Assembly (NCBI RefSeq): GCF_900105185.1
Contig: NZ_FNTJ01000001.1
Span: 2,562,501 to 2,626,500 of the forward strand
Direction of reading: 5' to 3'
DNA from: Pseudomonas saponiphila
GTDB lineage: Bacteria; Pseudomonadota; Gammaproteobacteria; Pseudomonadales; Pseudomonadaceae
Length of the DNA: 64,000 nucleotides
Under the pieces are notes generated by a model. The model saw only the letters and a list, made by a program, of their open reading frames with translations. It was not told where the DNA came from and made no database searches. Both the position numbers and the translations under genes were made by a program. Below, in pieces: positions 47,025-56,777 of the stretch (position 1 is the stretch's first letter; the number at the start of each line of letters is the position of its first letter).

Positions 47025-47183
47025 GGGGTTTCTCCGTGAAGTGGGGCGAGCTTACTAGAGGCCAGGGCCGCGATTCAATCAGTAATTTCTATGGGCGCGG
47101 TTGTCTTGGGCGATGGATTAAGCGGCGCCAGGATTTATGCCACACTCGCCGCTCCCCCCTCGTTGCCTCGCCAAGGAATCTCC

Positions 47184-47939
47184 ATGACCGTGCTGACCCT
47201 CGCTGCCGCCCAATCGGTGTCCATTGCTGGCGACTGGCTGGGGAATCTCGCCCGGCATCAGCATCTGATGCGGCTGGCGGCGCAGCAGGGGGTGCAGGTC
47301 CTGGTGTTTCCCGAGCTGTCCCTGACTGGTTATGAGCCACAGCTGGCCGCGCAACTGGCGCTGGCCCCGGATGCCCCGCAGCTGCAGCCGTTGCGGGACC
47401 TGGCCCGGGAGCTGCGGCTGACGGCGGTGGTGGGCTTGCCGATTCGCCTGGTCGAGGACGGGCCGGTGCTGATCGGGGCGCTGGTGCTGGCAGCCGACGG
47501 CTCGCTGGCGGTGTACAGCAAGCAGCATCTGCATGCCGGGGAGGAGCGCTTTTTTGCCCCCGGCTCTGGCGGGGCGCCGCTGCAACTGGCAGAGGCAAGG
47601 TTGGCCCTGGCGGTGTGTGCGGATTTTTGCCATGCCAGTCATGTCCAGGCCGCAGTGGCGGCCGGTGCCGACATCTATGCCGCCGGAGTGCTGATCAGCG
47701 AGGGTGGTTATGCCGCCGACAGTGCGTTGTTGCAGGGTTATGCCCGGGAGCACGGCATTGTGCTGTTGATGGCCAATCATGGCGGTCCCAGCGGGGGTTG
47801 GGCCTGTGCCGGGCGTAGCGCGATCTGGGGCCCTGACGGCCAGTTGCTGGGCGCCGTGGAGGGGGTTGGCGAAGCGCTGCTGATTGCCCGCTGTGTTGCC
47901 GGGCAATGGCAGGCCCAGGTTGTGCCGGTGGCCGGCTGA
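47184..47939 (+). CDS. Carbon-nitrogen hydrolase (nitrilase superfamily)
   Basis: 251-aa omega-amidase/amidohydrolase-like protein. The catalytic triad is visible: Glu in LVFPELSLTGYEP, Lys in YSKQHLHAGEERFFAPG and Cys in ALAVCADFCHASHV. The start at 47184 has AAGGA. The next gene, a GNAT acetyltransferase, overlaps it (TGATG), so they form one unit; a carbon-nitrogen hydrolase next to a GNAT gene is a common pair. Substrate unknown. Confidence 0.88.
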   Translation: MTVLTLAAAQSVSIAGDWLGNLARHQHLMRLAAQQGVQVLVFPELSLTGYEPQLAAQLALAPDAPQLQPLRDLARELRLTAVVGLPIRLVEDGPVLIGALVLAADGSLAVYSKQHLHAGEERFFAPGSGGAPLQLAEARLALAVCADFCHASHVQAAVAAGADIYAAGVLISEGGYAADSALLQGYAREHGIVLLMANHGGPSGGWACAGRSAIWGPDGQLLGAVEGVGEALLIARCVAGQWQAQVVPVAG

Positions 47940-48391
47940 TGAATGCGCTGCAATTGCGCCCGGCGTCAGCGGCCGACCTGGCCTTCGCCCGGGACCTGAC
48001 CCGCTCGACCATGCTCGGCTACTACATCCGCAATGATCTGCTATGGCTTGATGAGGCTTTCGATGTGGCCTGGGCCGGTCGCGAGAACCTGTTGATCTGC
48101 CAGGCAGACGAGGTGCTGGGCTATGTCAGCCTGAGTCGGGACCTGCGGGCCCTTTATATTCGTGAATTGCATGTGCAGCAGGCATGGCGCGGGCGTGGGG
48201 TTGGCGCCTGGACCCTGGCGCGGCTGCTGGAGCGGGCGCGTCAGGAGCACCTTGGGCTGTTGCGCCTGACGGTGTTCAAGGGCAACCCGGCACAGCGTCT
48301 GTACCAGCGGATGGGTTTGAAGGTGGTGGGGGAGGAGGAGTGTTTCTGGCGTATGGAGCGTCCTACTGTCGCAGGCGCCGATCCTGGGTAG
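47939..48391 (+). CDS. GNAT-family N-acetyltransferase
   Basis: 150 aa with the acetyl-CoA-binding motif AWRGRGVGAWTLARLL and the core strands IRELHVQQ and LRLTVFKGNPAQRLYQRMGLK. Start ATG 47939 overlaps the stop of the nitrilase-family gene. The acceptor (protein N-terminus, amine or antibiotic) is unknown. Followed by 171 bp containing the gacA promoter. Confidence 0.88.
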   Translation: MNALQLRPASAADLAFARDLTRSTMLGYYIRNDLLWLDEAFDVAWAGRENLLICQADEVLGYVSLSRDLRALYIRELHVQQAWRGRGVGAWTLARLLERARQEHLGLLRLTVFKGNPAQRLYQRMGLKVVGEEECFWRMERPTVAGADPG

Positions 48392-48562
48392 AGGGCCCCG
48401 GGCTGTCGGGGCCTGAAGGTGCCAGGCCGTCCGCGGTCGGGCAGGCGCTGTCGCTTTATCGCTCGCCGATGAATTTTATATAGCGCTTGTGATTAGGTTT
48501 GTACGTCGCTTTTTTGCTAAGGTGTCCGGCAACCTTTAAAGACCAAATCGCGAGGTGTCTGC

Positions 48563-49204
48563 TTGATTAGGGTGCTAGTAGTCGATGACCATGATCTCGT
48601 TCGTACGGGCATTACACGAATGTTGGCTGACATCGATGGCCTGCAAGTAGTCGGGCAGGCGGAGTCAGGGGAAGAATCCCTGCTCAAGGCGCGGGAGCTG
48701 AAGCCCGACGTCGTCCTGATGGACGTCAAGATGCCCGGGATCGGAGGTCTTGAAGCCACGCGCAAACTGCTGCGCAGCCATCCGGACATCAAGGTCGTGG
48801 CGGTGACTGTCTGCGAAGAGGATCCGTTCCCGACACGCCTGCTGCAAGCCGGCGCGGCGGGCTACCTCACCAAGGGCGCGGGCCTCAACGAAATGGTCCA
48901 GGCGATTCGCCTGGTATTTGCCGGTCAGCGTTACATCAGCCCGCAGATTGCCCAGCAACTGGTCTTCAAATCGTTTCAGCCTTCCAGCGACTCGCCGTTT
49001 GACGCTTTGTCCGAGCGTGAGATTCAGATCGCGCTGATGATTGTCGGCTGCCAGAAAGTGCAGATCATCTCCGACAAGCTGTGTCTGTCGCCGAAAACCG
49101 TGAACACCTATCGCTATCGTATTTTCGAGAAGCTCTCGATCAGCAGCGATGTCGAGCTGACGCTGCTGGCGGTTCGTCATGGCATGGTCGATGCCAGCCT
49201 CTGA
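48563..49204 (+). CDS. gacA: Response regulator GacA
   Basis: Master two-component regulator of secondary metabolism and biocontrol traits through the small RNAs rsmY/rsmZ. 213 aa. N-terminal receiver [20 protein letters not shown] with phosphoacceptor Asp54 in [14 protein letters not shown]-terminal LuxR-type helix-turn-helix ([32 protein letters not shown]). It starts with TTG at 48563, the start commonly used by pseudomonad gacA, after a GAGG site. The uvrC start follows its stop within 2 bp, the classic gacA-uvrC linkage. Its cognate kinase GacS is not in the window. Confidence 0.97.
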   Translation: MIRVLVVDDHDLVRTGITRMLADIDGLQVVGQAESGEESLLKARELKPDVVLMDVKMPGIGGLEATRKLLRSHPDIKVVAVTVCEEDPFPTRLLQAGAAGYLTKGAGLNEMVQAIRLVFAGQRYISPQIAQQLVFKSFQPSSDSPFDALSEREIQIALMIVGCQKVQIISDKLCLSPKTVNTYRYRIFEKLSISSDVELTLLAVRHGMVDASL

Positions 49205-49205
49205 A

Positions 49206-51029
49206 ATGACCGACCTGTTTGATCCCAGCGCTTTTCTTTCTACCTGCAGTGGCCGTCCTGGCGTGTATCGCATGTTCGACAGCGATGCACGCTTGCTGTA
49301 CGTCGGTAAAGCCAAGAACCTGAAAAACCGCCTGTCCAGCTACTTCCGCAAGACCGGCCAGGCACCGAAGACCGCCGCCCTGGTGGCGCGTATTGCCCAG
49401 ATCGAAACCACCATCACCGCCAACGAAACCGAAGCACTGCTGCTGGAGCAGACGCTGATCAAGGAATGGCGGCCGCCGTACAACATTCTGCTGCGCGACG
49501 ATAAATCCTATCCCTATGTGTTCCTTTCGGACGGTGATTTTCCGCGATTCAGCATCCATCGTGGGGCGAAGAAGCAGAAGGGCAAGTACTTCGGCCCTTA
49601 CCCTAGCGCCGGCGCGATCCGCGAAAGCCTCAGCCTGTTGCAGAAGACCTTCATGGTTCGCCAGTGCGAGGACAGCTACTACAAGAACCGTACCCGACCC
49701 TGCCTGCAGTATCAGATCAAGCGCTGCAAGGGGCCTTGCGTAGGCCTGGTGGAGCCTGAAGTGTATGCCGAGGACGTGCGCCACTCGGTGATGTTCCTGG
49801 AAGGGCGCAGCAATGCCCTGACCGATGAACTCTCCAGCGCCATGGAAGCGGCCGCTGCCGCCCTGGATTTTGAAAAGGCCGCCGAACTGCGGGACCAGAT
49901 CTCCCTGCTGCGCCGGGTCCAGGACCAGCAGAGCATGGAAGGCGGCACCGGCGATGTGGATGTGGTGGCAGCCTTCGTCAACCCGGGCGGCGCTTGTGTG
50001 CACTTGATCAGCGTGCGGGGCGGGCGGGTGCTGGGCAGCAAGAACTTCTTCCCCCAGGTGGGCATCGAGGAAGACGTGGCGGAAGTCATGTCGGCCTTCC
50101 TAGGCCAGTATTTTGTCAGCAGTCCGGAGCGCGACCTGCCTTCCGAGCTGATCGTCAACGTGGTGCATGACGACTTCCCGACCCTGATCGCTGCCATTGA
50201 TGAGTTGCGCGGGCGCGAGCTGACCATCAGCCATCGGGTCCGTGGCACCCGGGCGCGCTGGCAGCAATTGGCGGTGACCAACGCTGAACAGGCCCTGAGC
50301 GCGCGCCTGGCCAACCGTCAGCATGTCGCGGCGCGATTCGAAGCCCTGGCCGAAGTGCTGAACCTGGATGAGCCACCGCAGCGCCTGGAGTGCTACGACA
50401 TCAGCCATTCAAGCGGCGAGGCCACTGTGGCGTCCTGCGTGGTGTTCGGCCCGGAAGGGCCGCTGAAATCCGATTACCGGCGCTACAACATCGAAGGCGT
50501 CACCGCCGGCGACGATTATGCGGCCATGCACCAGGCCCTGACCCGACGCTTCAGCAAGCTCAAGGAAGGCGAGGGCAAGCTGCCGGACATTCTCCTGGTG
50601 GACGGCGGCAAGGGGCAGCTGTCCATGGCCCGTGACGTGCTCAACGAGCTGGCGGTGCCGGACCTGATTCTCCTTGGCGTGGCCAAGGGCGCCACGCGCA
50701 AGGCCGGTTTCGAAACCCTCTACCTCAATGATGCGGCCCACGAGTTCACCCTCAAGGGCGACTCCCCGGCCTTGCATCTGATCCAGCAAATCCGCGATGA
50801 GGCTCACCGCTTCGCGATCACCGGTCACCGTGCCCGACGCGGCAAAACCCGGCGCACCTCGACCCTGGAAGGGGTGGCGGGCGTCGGACCCAAGCGTCGA
50901 CGTGATCTCCTTAAACATTTTGGTGGGTTGCAGGAACTGTCCCGTGCCAGCATCGACGAGATTGCCAAAGCACCGGGGATCAGTAAAAAGCTCGCAGAGT
51001 TGATTTATGCAAACCTGCACAGCGAGTAG
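49206..51029 (+). CDS. uvrC: Excinuclease ABC subunit C
   Basis: Nuclease subunit of nucleotide excision repair. 607 aa, usual length. N-terminal GIY-YIG nuclease ([28 protein letters not shown]), a Cys-rich motif ([19 protein letters not shown]), the UVR motif ([19 protein letters not shown]), the C-terminal RNase H-like nuclease domain ([23 protein letters not shown]) and tandem helix-hairpin-helix ([21 protein letters not shown]). Start ATG 49206; 2 bp after the gacA stop. Confidence 0.97.
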   Translation: MTDLFDPSAFLSTCSGRPGVYRMFDSDARLLYVGKAKNLKNRLSSYFRKTGQAPKTAALVARIAQIETTITANETEALLLEQTLIKEWRPPYNILLRDDKSYPYVFLSDGDFPRFSIHRGAKKQKGKYFGPYPSAGAIRESLSLLQKTFMVRQCEDSYYKNRTRPCLQYQIKRCKGPCVGLVEPEVYAEDVRHSVMFLEGRSNALTDELSSAMEAAAAALDFEKAAELRDQISLLRRVQDQQSMEGGTGDVDVVAAFVNPGGACVHLISVRGGRVLGSKNFFPQVGIEEDVAEVMSAFLGQYFVSSPERDLPSELIVNVVHDDFPTLIAAIDELRGRELTISHRVRGTRARWQQLAVTNAEQALSARLANRQHVAARFEALAEVLNLDEPPQRLECYDISHSSGEATVASCVVFGPEGPLKSDYRRYNIEGVTAGDDYAAMHQALTRRFSKLKEGEGKLPDILLVDGGKGQLSMARDVLNELAVPDLILLGVAKGATRKAGFETLYLNDAAHEFTLKGDSPALHLIQQIRDEAHRFAITGHRARRGKTRRTSTLEGVAGVGPKRRRDLLKHFGGLQELSRASIDEIAKAPGISKKLAELIYANLHSE

Positions 51030-51061
51030 AATGCCCCATCACCTCGTAGCCAGTTGTGCCG

Positions 51062-51622
51062 ATGAATATCCCGAATCTGATCACCGTTCTACGCGTCCTG
51101 CTCATCCCGATTTTCATATTGCTGTTCTATTTGCCCTATAGCTGGAGCTACATGGCAGCCAGTTCAGTGTTTGCCTTCGCGGCCGCCACGGACTGGCTCG
51201 ACGGGTATCTGGCGCGACGCCTGCAGCAGAGCACGCCATTCGGCGCGTTCCTCGACCCCGTGGCCGACAAGCTGATGGTGGCGGTGGCCCTGGTGCTGCT
51301 GGTGCAAGAGCATCACAACCTGTGGCTGACCTTGCCCGCCGCGGTGATCATTGGCCGTGAAATCGTCATTTCGGCGCTGCGCGAGTGGATGGCCGAACTC
51401 GGCGCCCGGGCCCAGGTGGCGGTGTCCAACATGGGCAAATGGAAAACCGCGGCACAGATGCTGGCGTTGGTGATTCTCCTGGCCAACCCTTCGGATTTCA
51501 GCTTCTGGGTGTTGGTGGGTTACGCCTTGCTGCTGGCGGCGGCGGGCCTGACCTTGTGGTCCATGCTGCAGTACCTGCGGGCTGCCTGGCCGCACCTGAA
51601 AACTGACAACGAGAAAAAATAA
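51062..51622 (+). CDS. pgsA: CDP-diacylglycerol-glycerol-3-phosphate 3-phosphatidyltransferase
   Basis: First enzyme of phosphatidylglycerol synthesis. 186 aa, with several membrane helices. The CDP-alcohol phosphotransferase motif is [22 protein letters not shown], with DPVADKLM completing it. ATG at 51062 ([12 protein letters not shown]) is the standard start; an in-frame GTG at 51056 is 6 bp upstream. Follows uvrC and precedes tRNA-Gly as in many pseudomonads. Confidence 0.96.
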   Translation: MNIPNLITVLRVLLIPIFILLFYLPYSWSYMAASSVFAFAAATDWLDGYLARRLQQSTPFGAFLDPVADKLMVAVALVLLVQEHHNLWLTLPAAVIIGREIVISALREWMAELGARAQVAVSNMGKWKTAAQMLALVILLANPSDFSFWVLVGYALLLAAAGLTLWSMLQYLRAAWPHLKTDNEKK

Positions 51623-51641
51623 GTTTTTTTGAATCAAAGGC

Positions 51642-51669
51642 TTGACGCGCATTCGGATTTCTATAGAAT
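51642..51669 (+). promoter_or_regulatory. Sigma-70 promoter of tRNA-Gly
   Basis: TTGACG (51642-51647), 16-bp spacer, then TAGAAT (51664-51669) within CTATAGAATG; the tRNA begins 18 bp further. Confidence 0.8.
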
Positions 51670-51687
51670 GCGCAACACCAAGACGTT

Positions 51688-51763
<76 letters not shown>

Positions 51764-51804
51764 AACATAGCGCTGCAGAGTTCCACGAATTCTGCAGTGA
51801 TCGC

Positions 51805-51828
51805 AAAAAGGACCTTCGGGTCCTTTTT
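51805..51828 (+). terminator. Rho-independent terminator after tRNA-Gly
   Basis: AAAAAGGACC-TTCG-GGTCCTTTTT: a 10-bp perfect stem with a UUCG-type loop, T-run included. Works in both directions. The rest of 51764-52075 holds no gene that I recognise. Confidence 0.92.
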
Positions 51829-52075
51829 GCGTTTCCGTGCCTGGCGCCGGCACTTGCTCCTCTCCAGCTCCCCGCCAATCCAGGGTCGAGCCCTTTCCAG
51901 ATCTGTCCTCATCACCTCAGCTGGCATCGGATGAATTTACAGCGCGGCGCTACCAGCATGAGCTTCGCTGCTCGCTGCGCTTTGTTTTCCGATCAACCAT
52001 GAGTGCCTAAGCTGGGACCATGGGGCTTTCCCATGTTTACTGAACAGTCGTCGCTGCAGAGCCAAGGAGTGTCTC

Positions 52076-52861
52076 GTGAGCCAAATGCAAAGAGCTGCCG
52101 ATGTTCTACGCAGGTCCAAGAAAATCGTTTTTTTCTCGGGCGCGGGCATCTCGGCCGAGAGCGGAATACCGACGTTTCGCGACAAACTAACCGGGTTATG
52201 GGCCAAGCACGACCCTCAACGCCTGGAAACAGCCGACGCCTTTGAGGAGAACCCAGCTCTCGTATGGGGCTGGTACCTGTGGAGGCGACACCAGGTGAGC
52301 GGGGCGAAGCCAAACCCAGCCCACCTGTGCATTCCCCGGTTTCAAGATGCCGGCTGGGAGGTGTCCGTCATTACCCAAAATATCGACGACCTGCACGAGC
52401 GGGCAGGTTCATTGGACGTGGTTCACGTTCACGGCAGCTTGATGGACGCGAAATGCTTTGCATGTCACCGGCCAGGCGAATTGACACCTGACCAGCTGAG
52501 GGTTGCTGAGGAAGGGCAGTTGATCGAGCCTCCGCGGTGTGACCATTGCAACGCAAGGCTTCGGCCGGGGGTGGTCTGGTTCAGGGAGAAGCTGCCCGAG
52601 GACGCGTGGCGATCCGCAGTAAGGCGTGTGAGAGAGTGTGATTTGCTGATTTCCGTGGGGACTTCCGGCGTAGTCATGCCGGCAGCAGGCATTCCGGAAA
52701 TGGCGCTCGCAGCCGGGGCTGCGGTGATCCATGTCAACCTTGAAGAGGTTGGCTTGGTTGGCGCGGACGAAATAATGCTCAAAGGAAGTGCTGGCGTGGT
52801 CCTGCCTGCGCTGCTCCGAGCGGCAGGGGCAGAGGCCATCCCCGATCACCACTCATGCTGA
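52076..52861 (+). CDS. Sir2-family NAD-dependent protein deacylase
   Basis: 261-aa standalone sirtuin. NAD-binding GAGISAESGIPTFRD near residues 22-36, TQNIDDLHERAG at 100-111, catalytic His119 in VHVHGSL, zinc cysteines CFAC (127, 130) and CDHC, then the Rossmann motifs ISVGTSGVVMPA and VNLEEVG. The GTG start is supported by AAGGAG at spacing 6. It resembles CobB-type deacetylases and lies just behind the tRNA-Gly. It may belong to the accessory segment or be a defence or regulatory sirtuin; no helper gene such as a SIR2-linked nuclease or Argonaute is adjacent. Confidence 0.9.
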   Translation: MSQMQRAADVLRRSKKIVFFSGAGISAESGIPTFRDKLTGLWAKHDPQRLETADAFEENPALVWGWYLWRRHQVSGAKPNPAHLCIPRFQDAGWEVSVITQNIDDLHERAGSLDVVHVHGSLMDAKCFACHRPGELTPDQLRVAEEGQLIEPPRCDHCNARLRPGVVWFREKLPEDAWRSAVRRVRECDLLISVGTSGVVMPAAGIPEMALAAGAAVIHVNLEEVGLVGADEIMLKGSAGVVLPALLRAAGAEAIPDHHSC

Positions 52862-53029
52862 TGCGCCCGGCGGCTCTGCCGGGCCTGTGCGTCGTCAATG
52901 TCGCGATCTTCCCCGGCGTTATCTCGGATTCTGTCCGCAGGAACAACGTGGATTTTGTCCTTCGCTATGCTTGATCTGCTAGGCCGATACGAACAGCGGA
53001 TTGTGTTTTTCCACAGGAAGGGAAGAGCT

Positions 53030-54883
53030 ATGAGCAAGAAGCTTGGAAATGCGGACATCGTCTACGCAAAAATTCACCCGTCCATAGGGATCGCGCGGGT
53101 CGGAAACTCCATGCAAGAGGATGGCTTCTATATCGGGCCACAGGTCGTGGAACCGGCACCGAAGCCGCCAGGGTTCTACCGGGACGCCACTGGAGCCTTG
53201 AAGCGCGAAGTCGCGGAATTTCGCCTCTACGGCTATGACGCCCATGGCAAGGTGGTTCGCGAGTTGCTGATGGAAGAGGGCGTGCAGATCAGCTGGTCGG
53301 TGGAACTGGCCAACCGCAAGGCTGCCTGGTACCGCTTTGAACTGGCGATGGATATTCCCGAGGCGCTCACGGCGCCGCCGTCGACGCGCCGCAATGCCGC
53401 GGTGAGCGAGCGCAGTACCCTGGCGATACTCCCCGGAATACGCAGCGTCGATGCCCCCAATGCCCAGGGCGACCACTTGCGATTTGACGGTGGCACCTGT
53501 TTTGGCATCGAGGTCCCCCTGGGCGAGTTGCGCACCGATGGTTGCGGGCGCTTGAGGGTATTCGGCGGCCATGGGAAGTCGGCCTCGTGCGACGGCCAGG
53601 CGCCTACGGATTTCGCCAACAACGACGGATGGTACGACGACACCAGCGACGGTCCGGTGACCGCCCGGGTCCGCCTCGGCGAGCGGGAGTTGCAGGTGGC
53701 TCCGGCCTGGGTGGTGGTGGCGCCGCCCAACTACGGCCCGCAGCAGAAATCGGTGCGGACCCTGTATGCGTTGATGACCGACGTGGCGATCCAGGCCGGA
53801 CTCCTGCCCACCCCGACCAGGCCTTCGTTTCGAGATGACATCTTGCCCATCCTCAAGGCCATGTGTGACCTGCAGTGGATGAACGCCGGCTTCGCCGCCG
53901 GTTTTGGCCATGGCATGGCGCAGCATTTCCTGGACCCGGATTACCTGCACAAGCTCGCGCAGCCAGGCAGCCTCTACGCCGAAATGCGGCGCACGGTGGC
54001 CAACGCTTTCCGCAATCCGGCGGACCAGGATATTTCGCTCAAGCCCTGGCCTTGGGTATACGGCGACGCGATGGACATCCCCATGCCGGCCTCGCCACGG
54101 GCGATGAACGCCTTGACCGCCACCCAGCTGAGGATGCTGGAACTGTGGGCCAGGGGCGATTTCCGCGCCGACTATTACCCTGTCCACGAGCCGGTGCACA
54201 GCCTCGATCAAGTATCCGTAACGGCACAACCGGCCATGCTCGACCGCGCCGCGCTGGAGTTCTGCCTGGCCGACGCCTTCCATCCCGGCTGCGAAATGAC
54301 CTGGCCGGTACGGCATGCATCGATGTACATGGAGCCTTATCGCTGGCGCCACCGCGCCGCCGACAATCCCGAGCCGGACTACGGCAAGACGCTGACCGTG
54401 GCCGAGGCCCTGTCCTATGACGGCCCCTTGTATGCCCAGTTTCCTGGAGCGATCACCCGCTGGATGGCGATTCCCTGGCAGACCGACACCGCCAGTTGTC
54501 GCTCCGGCTACGACAAGCAATACGATCCCTATTTGCCGACCTTCTGGCCGGCCCGGGTGCCGAATCAGGTCTTGAGCGAGGAGAACTACCGCAAGGTCAG
54601 GGATACCACGCTGGATCGTGAAGAACGCCTGGCGGCCTTTTGGCAGCGTTCCGAGTGGGACCGCACGCTGGGTGCCGGGGCCCAGCACCAATTGCAGGTG
54701 ATGGTGGAACACTTTGATCGGCAGGGGATCGTCGAGGTGCGCGAGGGCGTCGCCGACGATCCGGACTTCCCGCCGGTGATGCAGGTCGAGGATCGTGGCG
54801 GTGACGACCTGAGTCGCGAGGAGCGCAAACTCACCGACAGCGGCATGCGCAGGGCCTTCATGAGCGGGACGTTGAAACCGTGA
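53030..54883 (+). CDS. LodA/GoxA-like quinoprotein amino-acid oxidase
   Basis: Probable amino-acid oxidase with a self-built cysteine-tryptophylquinone cofactor (LodA, the lysine epsilon-oxidase, and GoxA, the glycine oxidase, are the known members). 617 aa. The N-terminus IVYAKIHPSIGIARVGNSM and the closing KLTDSGMRRAFM fit the family. The crosslink residues can be proposed as Cys421 (FHPGCEMTWP) and Trp483 (IPWQTDTASC). The ATG at 53030 has a GGAAG-type site; the longer open frame upstream is not family-like. The flavoprotein needed for cofactor formation overlaps it downstream. No signal peptide, so secretion would be non-classical as in LodA. Substrate unknown; the product would be peroxide and an aldehyde or keto acid. 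Confidence 0.9.
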   Translation: MSKKLGNADIVYAKIHPSIGIARVGNSMQEDGFYIGPQVVEPAPKPPGFYRDATGALKREVAEFRLYGYDAHGKVVRELLMEEGVQISWSVELANRKAAWYRFELAMDIPEALTAPPSTRRNAAVSERSTLAILPGIRSVDAPNAQGDHLRFDGGTCFGIEVPLGELRTDGCGRLRVFGGHGKSASCDGQAPTDFANNDGWYDDTSDGPVTARVRLGERELQVAPAWVVVAPPNYGPQQKSVRTLYALMTDVAIQAGLLPTPTRPSFRDDILPILKAMCDLQWMNAGFAAGFGHGMAQHFLDPDYLHKLAQPGSLYAEMRRTVANAFRNPADQDISLKPWPWVYGDAMDIPMPASPRAMNALTATQLRMLELWARGDFRADYYPVHEPVHSLDQVSVTAQPAMLDRAALEFCLADAFHPGCEMTWPVRHASMYMEPYRWRHRAADNPEPDYGKTLTVAEALSYDGPLYAQFPGAITRWMAIPWQTDTASCRSGYDKQYDPYLPTFWPARVPNQVLSEENYRKVRDTTLDREERLAAFWQRSEWDRTLGAGAQHQLQVMVEHFDRQGIVEVREGVADDPDFPPVMQVEDRGGDDLSREERKLTDSGMRRAFMSGTLKP

Positions 54884-56034
54884 GCGCAACGGCTCGGCCA
54901 GCGCTGGAGAGCCATTGCGATGTCATCGTGTTCGGCGCCGGGCCAGCGGGCTCGGCGCTGGCCCACAGGCTGGCGCCAAGGCACCGCGTGCGAGTACTGG
55001 AGCGCAGCCTGCCGAGCCAGTCCTCGCCCGCTGCACAAGCCTGGCGCATCGGTGAGTCATTGCCCGGCGCGGCAGCGGTGCTGTTGCGCCGACAAGGGCT
55101 GTTGGAGCGTTTTCTGGCGGACGGCCATGCACCACGCGGCGCCAGTGTTTCAGTGTGGGAAACCCCGCAAGCGGTGTGGTTCGATGCCCTGCGTGACCCC
55201 AACGGCCCTGGCTGGCACCTGGACCGTGTGCGGTTCGACGCGATGCTGCGCAACGCCGCAGGCGCAGCGGGGGCGGTCTTCTCGGCGGTAGCCGGAGGTG
55301 TTCAGGTGCGGCGCGAAGGTGGGCGCTGGCAGGTGCAAGATGAACGCACAGGGCAGTGCTACAGCGCCCGAGCCCTGGTGGACGCCACGGGCCGCAGCGC
55401 GGTCCTGTGTCGCGCTTTGGGCCTGCGCCAGCAGACGCAGGACCGCCTGCTCTGCGTCCATGCCCGGCTTCCGGCGCTGGCACAGGACCAGGATCGTTGC
55501 ACGCGGACCTGCGCGGATGTGGACGGCTGGTGGTACAGCGTGCGCCTGCCCTCGGGCGATCGGGTGCTGGCCTACCATCTGGATGGGCGGGATCCGGCCC
55601 TGCAAGCGTTGCGCAACGGGCCGGCGCTGCTGAGCCACGCCAGGCGCCTGCCGCTGTTGGCGCCGGTGCTGCCCGAGGCTGTTGCGTCCCTGGCAACCCG
55701 GGTGCGACCGGCCGGCAGCGTGCTCTTGAATACCGCCGACGGGGTGCCGGGACCGGGCTTCTACGCCGTCGGCGATTCGCTGCTGGCTTTCGATCCGCTG
55801 TCATCCCAGGGGTTGTTCCATGCCCTGGCCTCGGCGGAAAGCGCGGCCACGGCGATCGAGGGGGAATTGGCCGGCGACCCGCGCGCCGGCCAGCACTACT
55901 TTGTGCAGATGCGCGAGGTGCAGGCCCGCTATAGCCAGCACCTGGCCGCCACTTACGCCCGGCCCGAGCGTTACCGCGAGCGCCCGTTCTGGGCGCAACG
56001 GCGCGCTCCGTTGCAGGCGCCGCCAGCGCAATGA
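54880..56034 (+). CDS. LodB-like FAD-dependent maturation enzyme
   Basis: 384-aa flavoprotein of the tryptophan-halogenase/PHBH-like group. N-terminal FAD fold DVIVFGAGPAGSALAHRLAP (GxGxxG), LVDATGRSAV in the middle and a C-terminal GFYAVGDSLLAFDPLSSQGLFHAL (GD motif). The start GTG at 54880 overlaps the oxidase stop (GTGA), the standard lodAB pairing in which LodB-type protein modifies the oxidase's cofactor tryptophan. No tryptophan-halogenase WxWxIP motif is seen, in line with a LodB role. Confidence 0.9.
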   Translation: MSATARPALESHCDVIVFGAGPAGSALAHRLAPRHRVRVLERSLPSQSSPAAQAWRIGESLPGAAAVLLRRQGLLERFLADGHAPRGASVSVWETPQAVWFDALRDPNGPGWHLDRVRFDAMLRNAAGAAGAVFSAVAGGVQVRREGGRWQVQDERTGQCYSARALVDATGRSAVLCRALGLRQQTQDRLLCVHARLPALAQDQDRCTRTCADVDGWWYSVRLPSGDRVLAYHLDGRDPALQALRNGPALLSHARRLPLLAPVLPEAVASLATRVRPAGSVLLNTADGVPGPGFYAVGDSLLAFDPLSSQGLFHALASAESAATAIEGELAGDPRAGQHYFVQMREVQARYSQHLAATYARPERYRERPFWAQRRAPLQAPPAQ

Positions 56035-56357
56035 ACCGCTCCGGCGGCCGCCTCATGCGCCGCCGCTCACGGCAAACAGGCACCGGGCGCCCTGGCGGCG
56101 ATTCCGCATCAACCCTGGGGGGAGCAGTGGGGCAGAAGACCGGCGAACGGTCTGGCGCCGGCGATGAGCTGTGCAAGACGGCTCGGAAACAATTGGAATA
56201 ATTTGCTCACAAACTCAAATAACCCCACGAACGCAATTGTGGATCCGCGGGCGCTGGCTGCCCCATCATCGGAGCCCTGCAAGCAGTGCAGTGGGGCTCC
56301 AGCAGCCATTTATTCACCGACCATCGCTACCCGCCTGTGTCGATACAGGGATGTCAT
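56035..56357 (+). promoter_or_regulatory. Intergenic region before the SpeD-like gene
   Basis: 323 bp. An AT-rich patch (AATTGGAATAATTTGCTCACAA region, about 56190-56235) suggests a promoter for the SpeD-like gene. No gene recognised. Confidence 0.45.
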
Positions 56358-56777
56358 ATGAACCCGGATGCCAATGCTTTTTTTGGAAGGCACACCCTGG
56401 GCGAGCTCTATCAGATCTCTCCCGAAAAGCTCAACGACCTAGAGGCCCTGACCCGGTTGCTGTGCGCAGCATCCGTCGAAGCGGGGGCCACCGTGTGCGG
56501 CACCATGACCAAGCGCTTCGAGCCCCAGGGGGCGACGGTGCTGGTGATGCTGGCGGAGTCCCATGCTTCCTTTCACACCTATCCCGAGCACGGTGCGCTG
56601 TTTCTCGACATCTTCACCTGTGGCACCACCTGCGATCCGGTCAAGGCCTTCGACTACATCTGCGCCAGCCTCAAGTGCGATGTGCGAGCGATGAAGATCG
56701 TCGAGCGCGGAGCGCTGGGCGGCGACAGTCGAGCGGCCCGGCCGGCGCTGGCCAGCCAGGGGCTGCACAGTCACTGA
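56358..56777 (+). CDS. SpeD-like pyruvoyl-dependent decarboxylase (class 1b AdoMetDC family)
   Basis: 139-aa proenzyme. Self-cleavage is predicted between Glu67 and Ser68 in LAESHASFHTYPEHG, making the pyruvoyl group. His73 and Cys88 (DIFTCGTT) match the other catalytic residues and the spacing equals that of the Thermotoga enzyme (63/68/83) shifted by 5. Canonical function is decarboxylation of S-adenosylmethionine for spermidine synthesis. No spermidine synthase is near, and pseudomonads usually carry speD elsewhere with its partner. SpeD homologues have been reported to work as ornithine or arginine decarboxylases, so the substrate here is open. Start ATG 56358. Confidence 0.88.
   Translation: MNPDANAFFGRHTLGELYQISPEKLNDLEALTRLLCAASVEAGATVCGTMTKRFEPQGATVLVMLAESHASFHTYPEHGALFLDIFTCGTTCDPVKAFDYICASLKCDVRAMKIVERGALGGDSRAARPALASQGLHSH

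Noticed and set aside
52076..52861. SIR2-type anti-phage defence system
   Set aside because: The protein is a single-domain CobB-like sirtuin, and no defence partner gene adjoins.
54880..56034. FAD-dependent tryptophan halogenase
   Set aside because: No WxWxIP motif was seen, and overlap with a LodA-type gene supports a LodB-like role.
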